Below, in pieces: positions 46,920 to 60,791 of a DNA stretch of 64,000 bases (the stretch's first letter is position 1; each line of letters begins with the position of its first letter). The translations under genes were made by a program, and so were the position numbers. Source of the stretch: Anopheles merus (lineage: Eukaryota > Arthropoda > Insecta > Diptera > Culicidae); assembly GCF_017562075.2 (NCBI RefSeq), contig NC_054082.1, positions 5,613,550-5,677,549 of the forward strand, given 5' to 3'. The notes beneath the pieces were generated by a model. It did not search any database. It had not been told where the DNA came from and saw only the letters and a list, made by a program, of their open reading frames with translations.

Positions 46920-48150
46920 AACCCGGATACTCTGTCCCTCTCGAAAGCGCTTCGGGTGAGTGTGCTTCACTGTGAGACGGGGACGAGAATGGGTTTTTTT
47001 CCTTTCTTTCTGTTGGTTCCGCTACACTAACACACACACACGGGCTAGTACGTGCCATCAGGCAGCATTAACCATGAACTCGGCTCGTGATTTTTCGTGC
47101 ATCGCAAACGTAAACAACATCATCAGCTCGTTCGTTCGCTCGTCTTTGCTTGAATTGCGATGAGATACATTTCCCGGCAGAAGAGTGTTTACGGGGAAAT
47201 CGGGCTGGTTGAATGAAATGTTTCAATTATGTCGCATTTTACAAGAAATTCCCTTCTTTTCTCACATTCTGTTAGGTGGAATAAGCAACAAATGCAAGCT
47301 TTTTATTGAGTTTTTATATCAAAAAATCATCATGGAAATTGGTACCGGCTGCTGCAGCAACACATTCTACAAACTGTTCAATTCGCATTCCACAGCAAAA
47401 GATCATGAATGAATCTATAGTCCCCCTTCTCCGCACACGTGTGATGGTTTCTGTATGTAAAGATGCCCCTGTCTGTTGCCGATGCCATTCAGGGTTCGTA
47501 CCGCATTGGCACCGGATTTTGGCATCAAACTGACCGAGTGGTCCACCCCAAAACGGGTTAGATGAGGGAACGTTTCCCTCACCCCACCTCCCCCCTTCCC
47601 TCTGTGCTCTTTTGATTCACAATCGCACACCACAATCATCACGATCACGTCGCCCGAAACGGTCCCCGTGGGTTGGGATGATGTGTTTTACCAGGCGCGA
47701 GGCGGGATGATCGTACGTGCGCTGAAGTGTACACACGCTGATGAGTTTGGGTGAAGATTGCAAGTAGCTCGATGTTTCGGCTGCTGAAATGTTGAATTCA
47801 CAGCAGCAGCAGCAGATCGAGCCGGAAATGTCGTTTGTTATTAGCGACGGTTTGATTTTAGCTGCAAGTGAGTTGCGTTGCTTCCGCGAATCCGCGCCAT
47901 CTTCTTTCCGTTGCTAATTGGAAACAATGTCGTCTTTTTTTAAAAATGGGATGGAGACGTTTCGTGTCAAAAGTGCACCGCGCAGTAAATTTATTCTACC
48001 GAAACGTTAACCGTGTGGACATGCGTGGGGTGTGACAAGACAGTGTGTCCTTGATCATTCCCGCATTTTCCCGCTAATACAGCGCTTTAAAATCATAAAC
48101 TGTTACTCACGCCGCAGATGATAATTACAATGTTGTTATTCACCCTCGCA

Positions 48151-48173
48151 GCAGCAGCAGCAGCAGCAGCAGC
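48151..48173. repeat. GCA/CAG trinucleotide microsatellite
   Basis: About eight tandem copies in non-coding DNA. Confidence 0.8.
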
Positions 48174-51100
48174 CAAGTGATGCTGCCAAAACGATCAACT
48201 AAGAACGCGACAAGCCCGGATCATCATCATCAGCCAAGCCAAGGTTGCGCCAACCCGCCGGAAAGCGGATTTTTCTTAAAAACCGTCGGCTTCTGCCCGG
48301 CCATCACCATCATCCGCCACTTGTCTCTGGCACAGAACTGCCCGAGCCGGATGTGAAACCGCATTTGCAAACCGGGAAGCGAAAGTACACACATGGGGGC
48401 CCGATAGGCGATTTATTATTGTGTCAGGTCAGAGGGATTTGGGTTTCGGAAGGGAAATAAGCACACAGTCCCCAGTGCCGGTGGAATGCTTCGAATGACT
48501 CACACTCCGGCGACTCAGCACTACTGCTGCAGCTGCTGCTGTTTACTTTACATAACCTCGAAACAAGCTCGACGATCGAGAAATGGGTAGAAAGGTAGAT
48601 CTTTCGACCGTCTGTCCGCGAGTGACTTAATGCTATGCGTCATTTTTTAACCGATCCGTTAAGTGGGGCCATCGGCGAAGGTCAACCAGGAGTGTGGATA
48701 GTAGGGGGGAGATGATGCTTTGCAGCCACAACAAAGAGCGCCACAGCACATCGGGTGAGGATCACTTTGATGTGTGCTATTGCGCTATTTCTTGTGTTAA
48801 TAGCTTCCAGTGCTGCGAAAAGTGAAGTCGTTTCCGTTTCCTTTGTGCGAATTCGCTGACGTCTGGTAAATAAAAAACGGGCGATCCATTACCGTGCCTT
48901 TGGTGCCATCCCGTGTCAACGAAAGCCGTCTATTTCGGGCCTGCCGATACGCAATCGATGCGGAATGCGAAGAACCGTCCCCGTTGGGTGCTGCTGCCGG
49001 GAGTTGGGTGTGACTGTTTATTATTGTAAGGTAATTACTTTTCCACGTCGTTTGCCGCGACGGTTTGGCTGCAATTTTCACCGAGGAGGACACACACACA
49101 ACCGATCCGCGAGTTGTTTTGCGTCATCTTGCGTCAATCAGCTGCGGCCCTTTTGCGCTAGTGGGCCGGTTGTTGTTGATGATGATGATCGCCGGTGGTG
49201 AGCTACGTCGTGCGGGCAGCAAACCAGACGTATTTTCGGTGCCGGAAAAACAGTTCATCTTTCAACGACAGCCAGCCTCTGCGCTGCGTGCGTATGTGTG
49301 TGTGTGTGGTTGGACAACGGAATCGGGATTTATGTTCCCAATTGGCGGCACAATTCGCGTCATTCGTCTATCCGTTTCCGCTATTTGCGCTCTCCAAACA
49401 GACACGAATGGCGAACGAGGGGGTGGAGGGCGTTGGTTTGATTCACTTGACCTTAAAAGGGCACGCGATCTGGTGCAAGTATGGAGTGTGTGGTGGGATG
49501 GGAAATTTGCACGATTAGTTTGTTTGGCTTTTAATTAACGACTCACCGCGCTTCCTAAATCGAGTATGCAGAAGAAGAAAAAAAAGAGCTTGTACACTCA
49601 AACATGTTTGTACCACTCAACACAGCACAGTTGCACCCAAAAATAAGCCTCGCTTGGACATGTTGTCCGCTGTGGTGGCGTCGACATGTCGTGGCAGAAA
49701 AATCGAGACAAATTCCAACGCCAAACAGTTGCGCTGCTATTCTCACCCGCCTTGATTGACAACGTGTCACTGGGAAGATCGTTTGTTGTTTTATTGCCAT
49801 TTTTTGGCCTGGTGGCACAACACCTTACCGGGTTGGTTGATGTGTTGCGGTATTTTTAAAGCTATCTGAGTTGTGCAGTAGAATTCATTAAAAAGATGAT
49901 TTTGTGCAACACTATTTGTCTTATTTGTTCAAAAATATTAAAAGAAAAATGAGCTAGCATAAAAGAGCAGCGTCTGGTAGTTAAAAATATGTATACATCA
50001 TATGGCCTTAGTCCACCGCAAAACAGCAACAGGTCTTGCCTTTCTTCGGTATATGTCATAAAAAAACCACGAATGCTTTTGAGCCGATCCCGATCATCAC
50101 AGCAAGCGATGTCTGGCAAGCAAACCGTCCGAGAAGAAAACAAAATGCGAATAAAAATAAAATCCAATCAACATCCCGCGGAAAAATCCAGCCATGGCCA
50201 GTTGGAGCGAACAAAGTGTACATTTTACCACTATTGAGGCCATGTGGACATTTTAATCCCCCTTTTCTCTACAACCCTTGGAATGCTGCGCACACCATTT
50301 CCAGTGACGTTTTTGGGGAGAACGGCGGGAAAAGAGACCTCACCACGCCGTCGCCACTCGATCAGAACCAGCCGGGAGGAGGTAGATCATTTCCCTCGAC
50401 GTTTTCTACGTTGCCATTAATGTACCATGGCCACTTCAGCTGGCGCCAGTCGCGATCTGCGATCCGACGAGCGGCATTTAAAGATTTGCGTATGATGATT
50501 ATGTGGCCATCGCTTGGGCGCACGCGGATGATTGACTGTAACCGGTGGTGTTTGGGCTGCCTGGCTGGCGTTAAGCGGGAAATTCTACCATTGACAGGAT
50601 CGTGCGATGATCGTGCGATGGATCCATCTCAAGTGGCCCCACGGCGGTCCGGTACGGCTCGGTTCGAGTGGATCATGTACGGGGTTGTTTGTTTACTTTT
50701 CCCCACCAAACCTTTTCCATCTTTCGCTTCACTCCTCCGCGGCGAGAGTCTCTCCCAGCCACGTAAAACACCTGGCGGCAGATGGCACTGCGGAGTAGGC
50801 GGGGAGGTTCGAGCAAAAAAAACCCTAAATTTGTTTGCGTGTCCATGAGCTGTTGCACAGATTTGTCAACTGCCGACTCACCGTGGTCCATAATTAACCA
50901 CTTCCGGCGATGTCACCGACGCTGGTGGGTCGGTGGGTGGCGGTGTCTTTGGTTTTGGGGAAACAGAAAACAACATTATCACCGAAATGGCGCCAATCGA
51001 AATTCTTGCAGTTCAAAGACCGCACACTAGATGGCAGCACGGTGAACGACAGATCAGAGCAGCCGGTGCACCCGGAGGACGGTGCCGGATCGCTCGGGTA

Positions 51101-53897
51101 TGATCGAAACGACTTAAAAAATTCGTTTTCCAGCTCATCCATTATCGAATGGACGCATCGCTTTTCGCTGCCGCTTTCACATCCAAAACCCTTCTGGTTG
51201 CTTTCTTGGAGGGGTCTGGGTGATTTATTGAACGCGAAAGAGTTTGGAAAGTGGGTCAACGATTGGCAAAAACTCCTTACATTGGCGCCCATAAGCAAAT
51301 AGCGTCCAAAGAACCATCCTTCATCGGCTTTCAAATATAACATGCGGCACACATGAGCGTCGAGTCGTTGGCGCAGCAGAATCATTAACTTAAACGATCC
51401 TCACGCTCGAGAGATCGTGAACGATTGCGTACTTGTCTTTCGTCTTTCTACTAGCAATACAAAGAGAGTGACGCATTAATGATGCGTATCTCTTGCCGCT
51501 AGTTCTATTTCCCCCGACAGCTACTTGATCCGTCACTAATTTCCTCGTTAGCTGGGAGATTTCTAAGAACTAAGGTAGGACATGATCAAGACCTGCACAA
51601 ACGAGCCCCAACCACTGCCGGGTTAATATCCTGCAATGCCTCGGCACACCTCCAAACGGGAGGTTAAATTAATTTGGCCGTCCGCCGGAAACAGTTGCTC
51701 GACTTCATCACGGCGACCGCGTAGTCATAGAGTCGCACGCAGACCCACCAGCTCTTCTTTTAACATGCTTCGTTCTGCTTTTTGTTTGTCGCCGGTTCCT
51801 GTAAATTGCATTCCCGTGCCCACTTTTTGTTGATTAATTGACTATCTTTCTTTTTTTTTTTTGGCGCACGCGAAAAAGTTGCTTTCTGTGTTTTTGTTCG
51901 TGCATGTGTCGAGGCGTGTTGCATTCCTGATGTTTCTGCGTGTACTCCGAGCCGTTGCGGACCGTGGCAGATAACTTTCGGCGGATAAAAATGACAGCAT
52001 GTAAGCTGCGGGCCAGTGGACAATGGTTGTATCCCGGGCGATTTGGGGATGGCGTAACAGGTGCTGCTGGTTAATGGAAGAAATCCATTTGGCTTGTTAA
52101 ACTTCTTTTCCATCGAATGTGTTCTTCTTCTTTCTTTTTTTGGGTTCACCCAAAACCATGCCTTGGGGTCAAATTCCGGCGGTGGCGTTATTTTTATCCG
52201 TTTCACTCATTGCGTGTTATGAACTGTGCACTGTTTTTGCGTTTCATCCTCTGGTGCAATTATTTTGAATCGTTCCCCTAAAATTGTGCTCCATTTGTAG
52301 TTGGAAGCAAGCGATTTTTGCGAACGTGTTCCATCCGATGCTCTACTTCACGACCTTCTCTCCAAAGCAAAACCATGAACCCCGGCACAGTCGCCGCTGC
52401 CACGTTCTAGCGACATGCAGTTGCGCTTGCAGAATCAGTATGGCAATAACGTCTCAAAATAGTTCATCTTTGATGGCGATACTTTTTATGTCCTCTGCCT
52501 GCCTTGAAGGAGAGAGACAGAGAGCGAAGGGAAGACGGGCCATAAAATCGCCTCCGAAAACAAATATTTTCTGCGCGAGGGTGTGTTACGAAATTGATTT
52601 TACTTTTCCGCACCCAAGTTGGCGAATTGGATGCAGTTGAAGAACAATCGAGATGGTGTGGCCCCGTATATCATTTTATAACTGTGGCCTGGGGAAATCT
52701 GAAGAAAGATAGGACCCGCGGTGACTAACACTCAGTGGAATTCAGAAATGCAAAGAATTTGGTGTTGTGTCGAATAAAAAAAGAGTTGCTCCTCACACGA
52801 ACTGGATTAAACCAGTGGCAAGTAAATATTTACAGTACAAAAAATCTCCCCCGACACAATCAGGCAGGAAGGTGTGCCCCGGCGTTGGTACGATTTATTT
52901 TTGAATGAGCCCGGACGATGTTTGGAGTGAAATATGTTCACCACATCTCGCGAACGAACACGTATGACGTCGTAGTTTTGATGTAATTCCTCAAAATGAT
53001 GGGCGTTCCAAAAAACGGCCCAAAAAAGCTGGTAAACAATTTTGCTTTCCACAAGTGGCGCGCGCGTAGAATTAATCATCGATCGTATTTTTGGTCAGTT
53101 TGGCAACTTGTTTACAAGGGAGTTTCCCGACATAGCGTCATCGTAGGGATATTGTGGATTTGTTTTGATTTTCTGTGCAAACACGAACGATCGCTCCTTA
53201 TATGGGTATGGAATGAATCGATCGTTTGCCTGTGAATGAAGGCAAAATCCTGCCACTATCATTATGGAAGTTTCAATGAACACTCTACGTGCCTGCACAC
53301 ATGGGTAATTGCTTTTGAGGCACCCTGTGGGAGAGTACGTCCACAGCCGGTTGAGGGTTGATGTTCCCTGACCGATTTGACAATATCGACAATATCACAC
53401 TTCGCAAAAAGGTGCTTTGCATGGTATAATTTACCTCTTGCTGTAACAAATTAAGCGATAAATGGCATTTATAACAAGAACATACAAAAATAATGAACAT
53501 TTTAGCATGTAAAACAGTACCGAGGATGCTCTTGGATTGTTCCTACCTTCCTTCCACAGGGGTGATTATTTGGCACGTAATTTCATCACTACTTCAACGA
53601 AAACACTTAAACTCTGTTGAAATCCAGCTAAATACCAGCATTTCATTACATTTACCACTTGTTTATCGAAAGAAAAGCACCGAAAATGTCCACTTCCAAT
53701 CGACACCAACGGATGTCGCCGGGAACTGTCAAAACCGTCGTCACACCGCGTGTATCTATGCACCTTGATCGCGCCGCCAAATATCAGAGAAGAGAAGAAC
53801 GGTGCGGTGCGTACAATTTGTGACCAAGTCGTGTGGAAAATAACACATTTTAGGCGTGCAAAGTGTATCTCTTCTATGCTAGTCTTCGTTCGTAGCC

Positions 53898-56800
53898 ATG
53901 GAAAAACAGGACGACGACAAAAGCCGCAAATCGCCGGCGGAGAAAGGTAAATGGTGCCGTCGGGAGCTTGTTTACGTGCTCGCATCTGCTTCACCACCAG
54001 AGAGTGTTGCTCATCTTCACCTCCATTTCCCCTTTCCCTCGTTCTGATGTTCCCGGCAGGTTCGAAGAAGAAAAGTGACCGCAAATCACGCTCCCGGAGC
54101 CGAAGCCGTAGCGCCAGCCGCGCGGACAAGCGACGCAGCCATTCGCGTAGCCCAAACTATCGCCGGAGACATGGCAGGCAGCGGTCCCGCAGCCCGCCAA
54201 TGTACCGGCCGCGACGTCGCTCGCCCGACCGTGGTCCACCCATGCGCCGACACGGTCGACGAGGTCGGCGTAGCCGCTCGCCCGGTATGGGTGGACGAGG
54301 CGGTGGTGGTGGTGGTGGTGTTGGCGGCGGTGGCGGCGTCGGTGGCGGAGGAATGCAAATGGGCATGATGGTCGGTGACCCGAGTGGTGCATACATGATG
54401 CAGGGCACGATGTATGACCCTTCCTGCTACGGAGCCTACACCAACAATGGTGCCTATATGGGCGGGTACGGAGGGTATGATTATGGCATGGTGCAGGGCG
54501 GGTACGGTACCGCGACAATGATGGACCCGTCCCAGGGGATGATGATGGGCGGCGTAGCAACCGAGTGGGACCATCCCGCACCCGTCCAGCCGGTTGTCCA
54601 GGAAACGGAGGAGGAAAAACGCAAGCGCGAAGGTGAGCGTGTACGGCTGCTGAGTGTTGATCGGGCATCGTTACCAACAACCGCACCGTTTCTCTTTTCC
54701 ATTTCGTTTGATTACAGCGGCCATTACGTTCGAGCTGCTGAATCAGCGGGCAGCACTGAAAAAACAGCGCGACGATTATAAGCAGCGTGCAAAGGCGCTG
54801 AAGCGTGAACTGAAAACGCTGAAAGAGCAGCGGTCCGACCTTTGCTCCGGACGCGAACCGCCCTCCCCAACGTCGAACGTTTTTATCAAAGAAAATGACA
54901 AACTGCAGGTAGGTTTTCCCAATGCTGGCCTAATACGATTGCAATCTATGCGAGCACAGCGGCAAACACGGCGGTCGTTCAGAAGCTTCGCTTGGCGACC
55001 GCTGTAAAACTAATGTAAGCAATGTTGCGAAAAAAGATAACTCGCCTCCCCTTAAAGATAAGCGACATGACACGAGTTCCAAGAAGTTCACTCGAAAAGT
55101 ATCCATTACTTTCCCCGCCTCCTTACCCATACACACACATAATCCTTATCTTCCAGTCGAAACTATAGATTTCCATTTTTCCGGCCATTGCGGCCACGCA
55201 CCTTCGGACGATAGTTTTCTCTATTTCTCCACTTTTCCCACAGCCTTTAATTGATGATTGTGAGAGATGAATGTGATTGCACAAGTTGCAACAGGAACGA
55301 ACATTCTGCACAGACACACAGGGGACGATTCACACACGCGAACGGAGTGGGACGAGCCCTCCGCATTGCGGATCCCTTGTTATGCTGCGGACAGCGAAAG
55401 GCCGAGACGAGCCAGGGGGCGAATGCATCTTCGCAATCGAACGGCCCGATGCGAATGTAGAATAACAAGAATGTTAAACTATGTACCACTCTCTGTAACG
55501 ATAGTCTCTGTAAGAGCGGGATGTATTTTGAAGCGATAAAGCGGTGTGTGGCTAGCAATTTGGCAGCAAAGCAAGCGGAAACGGCGAGATGTTGGCAAGC
55601 GCTACCCAATGGCGCCCACTGTCTTTATGCTTCAGAATACGCTCGCTCCTTCGGCCCGATTGCATCGGGTCGACACGGTTGTAAAACTAGCCTGTAAGCC
55701 TTTGGAGACGTGGCTCTGGAGCGGCTGGATCGGCGCTGCGGGCGATATCGGAGTGTCTGAGAGGACCTTCAATGGACCATTGAACGGGTTATCATCCATC
55801 ATTATCATCCTTTGCAACGCGCTGCCATCACGGCGAGAAGGCTGCACGCTACGGCCTGCCGCTACCTGGTACCGTTTGTATGCCATCTTTTGGGTGACTA
55901 GTTTTAACAGCGCACACGCACACACTCGGTTCATTCCCTTTCATCAGTAGCAACACACTTCTTTCCTTTACGGATGTCCGCAGTCGTCCGCAGTTTACGA
56001 TTTCCCCATGCGTGTGTTCGCCTCTCTCCAACACCAACATCCCGCCCTGGTCAGCTAAGCGGTCAGTGTTTGGTCACAAACCGACGTTACCCGTGTGTGT
56101 GTCCCATCGTGTTCCGCTTTGCGTTAAGAGTCGGATTAAAGCAAGGTTTCAAACGCAACTGTAAACTTCGCCAACTGCTAGCCACGTGGGGCCCCGTTCC
56201 GTATTAATCTGGATCGTGTTTTCGTTTCTCTCTTCTATTTTGCCTTCATCGCGCGCCGTCGTACACGCGGTGCAGTCTCAAATACAGGACAAGATCAAAA
56301 CGATCGAAAATGTAATCGACATGCTGGATGGTATCATAGCGAAGGACAGAACACCGTCGCCGCCGCCGATGTTGCCTGGGACGACGATGCCACCGCTGGC
56401 CACCATTCCGGATCCACCGGCTCCACCATCGCCACCCAGCCCCGGGCACGATGGCGGACGTGCACATCGCAACCCATCACGCTCACCCCGTCCCGACGGC
56501 GGCGCAGATCGTGACCGAACGGACTCACCTTCACCCGAGCGGCTGAAGAATGAAGTCTTGGAGAGTATGCATGCTCGTGGAAAACGCAAACCGACGGACA
56601 AAAAGTAAGAGATGTTGCTAGCGGCCGCATAAAACAATTGTATGCGTTGTTAACGCCTTCCACATCGCTTCTTCTTCCCCATCAGACAATCCGACCATTC
56701 CGAGGGTAAAAAGAAAAAGTCCCCCTACAACTACGTTCACTACGATCCGGAGGTGCACTGGTGTGGCACGTGTAACGTGTTCCCGAAAACGGCCAGAGAG

Positions 56801-59800
56801 TACCTGGCTCATCTGCACTCGGAGCAGCACCTAAGCAGGACGACCGTTGACGAGGGTTCGAGCGAGGAGCACAAGAAGAAAGCAGCACCATGGCGTGCGC
56901 AACTCGACACCGACGATACGATGGTTAATCCGGACGCACCGTCCAAAAGGGCACCGATACGGGGTTTACAATTTTTCGTTCCAGCAACGGCCTGGTACTG
57001 CAAGCTGTGCAACTACTGGATGGGGGATCTGCATTGCGCGTCCTGGCACTTAAAATCGCAAACCCATGCCGATGCTTACGGAGTAAGTAGATTAGAATTT
57101 CACCCACAATAGGCTAATCATTGCTAAATGATCAACACTTCTCTCTCTCTCTCTTTGTTTGCTAGAAATACATCGATGGCCATAAAAACTACGAAGCTGA
57201 CTGGATGGCAGAGCGGCAAACTGCGTTCGAAAAGTACGGAGCCTCTGCTGGCAAGGACGCACTAGCGGACGGCGACATTCCGGCGCCGCCACCGCCACCG
57301 ACCGCGGAAGAGCTTCGACTGGCAGCCTCGGGCGCTCCCCAGTCGAACGATGCGTTCGTCGGTGCCTCCTCCGCTTTCCAGATTCTACCAAAGAACTCGC
57401 TCCAGGAGCACAAGGGCGGAGCACCGTTCGAGGTATCGTCGCCGGTGCTCACGGCAAAGGACGAACCGCAACCATCGGGCGCGTCGAAAAAGTCCAAAAA
57501 GAAGAAATCGCGCAAGGAAGAACGGAAGGAAAAGAAGAAGAAGAAGCGAACAAAGAAGCGGAAGCGAGCAGCGGCCTCGTCCAGCTCGTCGTCGTCCAGC
57601 AGCAGCTCCGACTCGTCCGATTCCGAGTCCGATTCTGGGTCCGATCGAGAAAGCAAGGCAAGCGATAAGAATGAAAATCCTATACACGCGGCCATGCGTA
57701 ACATTTTGAACGCGAAGGAGGTGAATGCACGGGAGGTAATGGCTGCGGCCGCGGCTGTTGCTGCTGCCGCCGGTAAATCCAGCGCGCCGAACGAACCGGG
57801 AGCAGCGGCAGCAGGTGCTGTCGGAGCAACGAAAGGTGAGCCAAGCTTAGGTAGGTGCTTTTGTCTGTCAATTGGTACGGAAGAAGCAACTATTAACGTT
57901 TACTTTGCTATGATTGCAGGCAAATGGACGGTGGTGCATCCAGCGCAGGAAAGAAAAATGGGCGCATCACTTGGAGCAGCAGCATCGATACCGGCGGCAC
58001 CGTCGGCATCGTCAGCGGGCACTGCTTCAAACCTCGCTCCTTCCAACGCCTCCAGCCAGAGTGTGGACGACAGGAAGCGTAATGTGCGTGAGGAGGAACG
58101 GGACCGAGACCGTGAAAAGGATCGTGATCGTGACCGTGACCGCGACCGAGACAGTAGACGTAGTGTCGATCGGCGCGACCGATGGGGTCGACGGGATAGC
58201 CCGGATCGGTACGGCGGACGTGACCGCGACCGGGGCAGAAGAGCCGATTACCGCGACTATCGTGATCGGCGCGATAGACGTCGCAGTCGTTCGAGGGGAC
58301 GCCGTAGTCGCAGTGGAAGCGGCGGCCGAAGATTCCGCCGTAGGTCGTATTCGCGGTCGCGCACACCGCGTTCACGATCCCGCAGCCGGTCCCGTACCAG
58401 CCGTGGTGGCAGCCGTCATCGACAAATCGAGAAAGCGGTTCCAAACTTCCCGCCCGAGCCGAAACCGACCAAAGCGGAGAAGAAGGCACCGAAGCCGTTT
58501 AGCCGCTCGGACGGTGGAAGTTCCACGAGCAAAAAGAGCAAAGCTTCATCGAGCAGTGCAGGCAGCAAAGGAAGCTCTACCGAGAAGGGTAGCGCGCCCA
58601 AGAAGCTTCCCTTTATTGGCCGCATGCCTGTGTTTAAAAAGCAGCAGGCAGACAACGCGAAGAAGGAAGAAGCGGCAGCGGCTGCAGCTGTGGCGACAGT
58701 TCCCACGGCCGAGGAAAGCAATGAGGCTGGAGCTGTGCTTGAGCAGCAAACCGAAATGGTTCCCGCGCAGCTCCACGAGTCAATGGTCGGCGGCTTTGCT
58801 TCGGAAAATGCTACCGAAGCGGCGGCGGCAACATTAGCCATGATGCAGGGCCAGGAGGGCGTGTATGATCCGCAGCAAATCGCACAAACCGCAGGAACCG
58901 ACGCGTATCAGTATGCGAATCTCGAAATGGGCGAAACGGTCACACCGCAAGACATGGACTTGGTCAGTGCGGAGGAACAAATGGGAGAGGCGGAGATGGT
59001 GTTAGACCAGGGGGAGAGTAATGCCGAAGACAGCTCGACTCTTGCCACCGACAGCGCCCTGCAGGAGGACCCGGATGCGTACGTTTCGGCCGATGGGCAA
59101 GTGCCGCTGCCGAAAGATTTCCAAGAAGCGCTCGACATCATTTACGACGGTGGCGACAAGCCGAAGCGTGCGGATGTGATTGCCAAGGAGGCAGCGGCGG
59201 CGGCAGCAGCTGCAGCAGCGGCAGCCAAGCCGCCTGAGATGGTGCCGGATCCGCACGAGCAACCCGGTGCGATGGTACCGGGAATGGTAATGATGATGGA
59301 CCACGATCAGCCCCACATGATCGTGCCGGAAGCGATCGACATGTACAACCAGCAGTACGCACTACAGTATGGTATGCATCCGGCCGAGTACATGGCAGCG
59401 GCAGGGGCGGCAGCCGTTCATGGCATGATGGCAATGGGGCACGGTGTCGTACCTACCGAGATGCATTACGTGGAGGACGAGTCGCAGAACCAGCCGCTGG
59501 ACAATATGATGTACGGTGCAATGCATGCTGCCTCGAATGCGGCCGCAATGATGCACCATCATCAGCAAATGGTGGCCGCCGGTGCACTAGATCCCAACGC
59601 GGCCGCTTACGCCATGGCAATGGCAGCCGGTGGTGGTTATACGCCGGAGATGATGGCCATGCATCATCAAGCAGCGGGTGGTGTTACGGAGGGTCAGCCA
59701 ATGATGGATCCGTCTGTTTCAGCAGCGTTGTATGCTACTGACGGTTTGGCGGTACAGGAATCGGGCACCGTTGAAACAACCACACAAGAAACTGCAGGAC

Positions 59801-60618
59801 AAGCGCATGCACAGCAACAGGAACAAAAAGAAGAACATGAACAGGGAGCGATACAAGAACAAGCAAAGGAACAAGAACAGTCATCTGAACAAGAAAAAGA
59901 ACTTTCTCCAGAGCATGAACAGGAACAGCATGAACATGAGCAAGAAAGGGAAGAGGTACAGGAAGAGAAATCGGAACAGGAGTATGAACAGGAGCAAGAA
60001 CGTCCTGTTGAAAATTTCGAATCAGAATCGACACAACAATTGGAGGACAGCGACACTCCACAGGACAACATTGTTGAGGAAGCGGATATGCCTAGCAGCG
60101 CCAATGAAGAGTCAGTTGAGGCCGACCATGTAGAGCAGGAACCAGTAGAAGAAGGCTATGCTTACCTGGAGCATGAGCAGCAAGAGGTAGGAGAAGGTTA
60201 CTCCTATTCCGAGCACGAACAGGAAGCAGTAGAAGAAGAGTACACGTACTCGGAGCACGTGGTAGAGGAAGCCCCGGTGTCCGACAATGATGGCGAAGCC
60301 TGTGTAGTTATGCCGGAAGGAGAAGAAGAATACGTTGAAGAATCGATGCAATCGAACGACAACTATGAGCAACCCGCTTCGGAGGAACCGTGTGATGCAG
60401 AGGAGGAGGAGGAAGAGGAGCAGGAGGTGGAAGAGGTGGTATATTCGAATGAAAACTTCGAACAAATGGGATCCGACGAGAATGGTGTAGCGCAGGAGCA
60501 ACAGTACGAACAAGGTGAACCGATGCAGTCGACCCAATCCTTGCTGGATAGTATGATGGCCGCTGCCATGGGCGACTACATAGAAGAGGAGGTGACGGAA
60601 GACCAGTCGCAAGATTAG
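53898..60618 (+). CDS. RS/RD-rich protein with two U1/matrin-type zinc fingers (ZNF318-like), 1635 aa, seven exons
   Basis: Probable nuclear RNA-processing protein. Exons are 53898-53946, 54060-54632, 54718-54908, 56276-56604, 56686-57082, 57166-57835 and 57920-60618. Phases agree at every junction, giving 1636 codons with stop. The order is: an RS domain (about 20-110; SRSRSRSRSASR, PRRRSPDRG); a Gly/Met/Tyr-rich segment; a basic coiled coil ITFELLNQRAALKKQRDDY then KALKRELKTLKEQ (about 209-245); a helix QDKIKTIENVIDMLDGII (about 274-291); two zinc fingers with exact C-x2-C-x12-H-x5-H spacing (C407, C410, H423, H429 and C486, C489, H502, H508); a Lys-rich and Ser-rich block; an RD/RS domain (RDREKDRDRDRDRD); Ala/Met/His-rich sequence; and a long Glu/Gln-rich acidic C-terminus. 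The coiled coil and finger pair match ZNF318 and its insect relatives. It lies just upstream of Brr2 on the same strand. An 84-nt in-frame intron (57836-57919) is noted under findings. Confidence 0.85.
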
Positions 60619-60785
60619 TAGTAGCGCATGTTATGATAGCATTCACACACACACAAACCACAAAATAGGAAAGCAAATGTTGAACAGCATCAACTTGAAT
60701 TGTTTATACACCTTTTCAGTCAATTTGAAACTTTGATTTTGCACATGCAGCTGCATACGGTGTACATGGGACAAATGGTAAAATT

Positions 60786-60791
60786 AATAAA
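60786..60791 (+). terminator. Polyadenylation signal AATAAA for the zinc-finger RS gene
   Basis: AATAAA on the plus strand, about 170 nt after the stop at 60616-60618. Confidence 0.6.

Larger units (their letters stand above)
42027..53897. other. Gene-poor region of about 12 kb, no supported gene
   Basis: I read both strands and found no frame with a recognisable domain, a signal peptide or matching splice sites. The longest frames (for example 50036-50848 plus and 50894-51385 minus) have no valid ATG context and random-looking composition. The region carries a tandem CTGGT word near 42347-42362, AGC tracts at 46896-46919 and 48151-48173, and a TCATCA tract near 46134-46156. It probably holds regulatory DNA for flanking genes, or non-coding transcripts that sequence alone does not show. 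Confidence 0.45.

Noticed and set aside
50036..50848. 270-codon plus-strand open frame
   Set aside because: It starts at a non-ATG codon, has random-looking composition with no domain, no signal peptide and no splice support.
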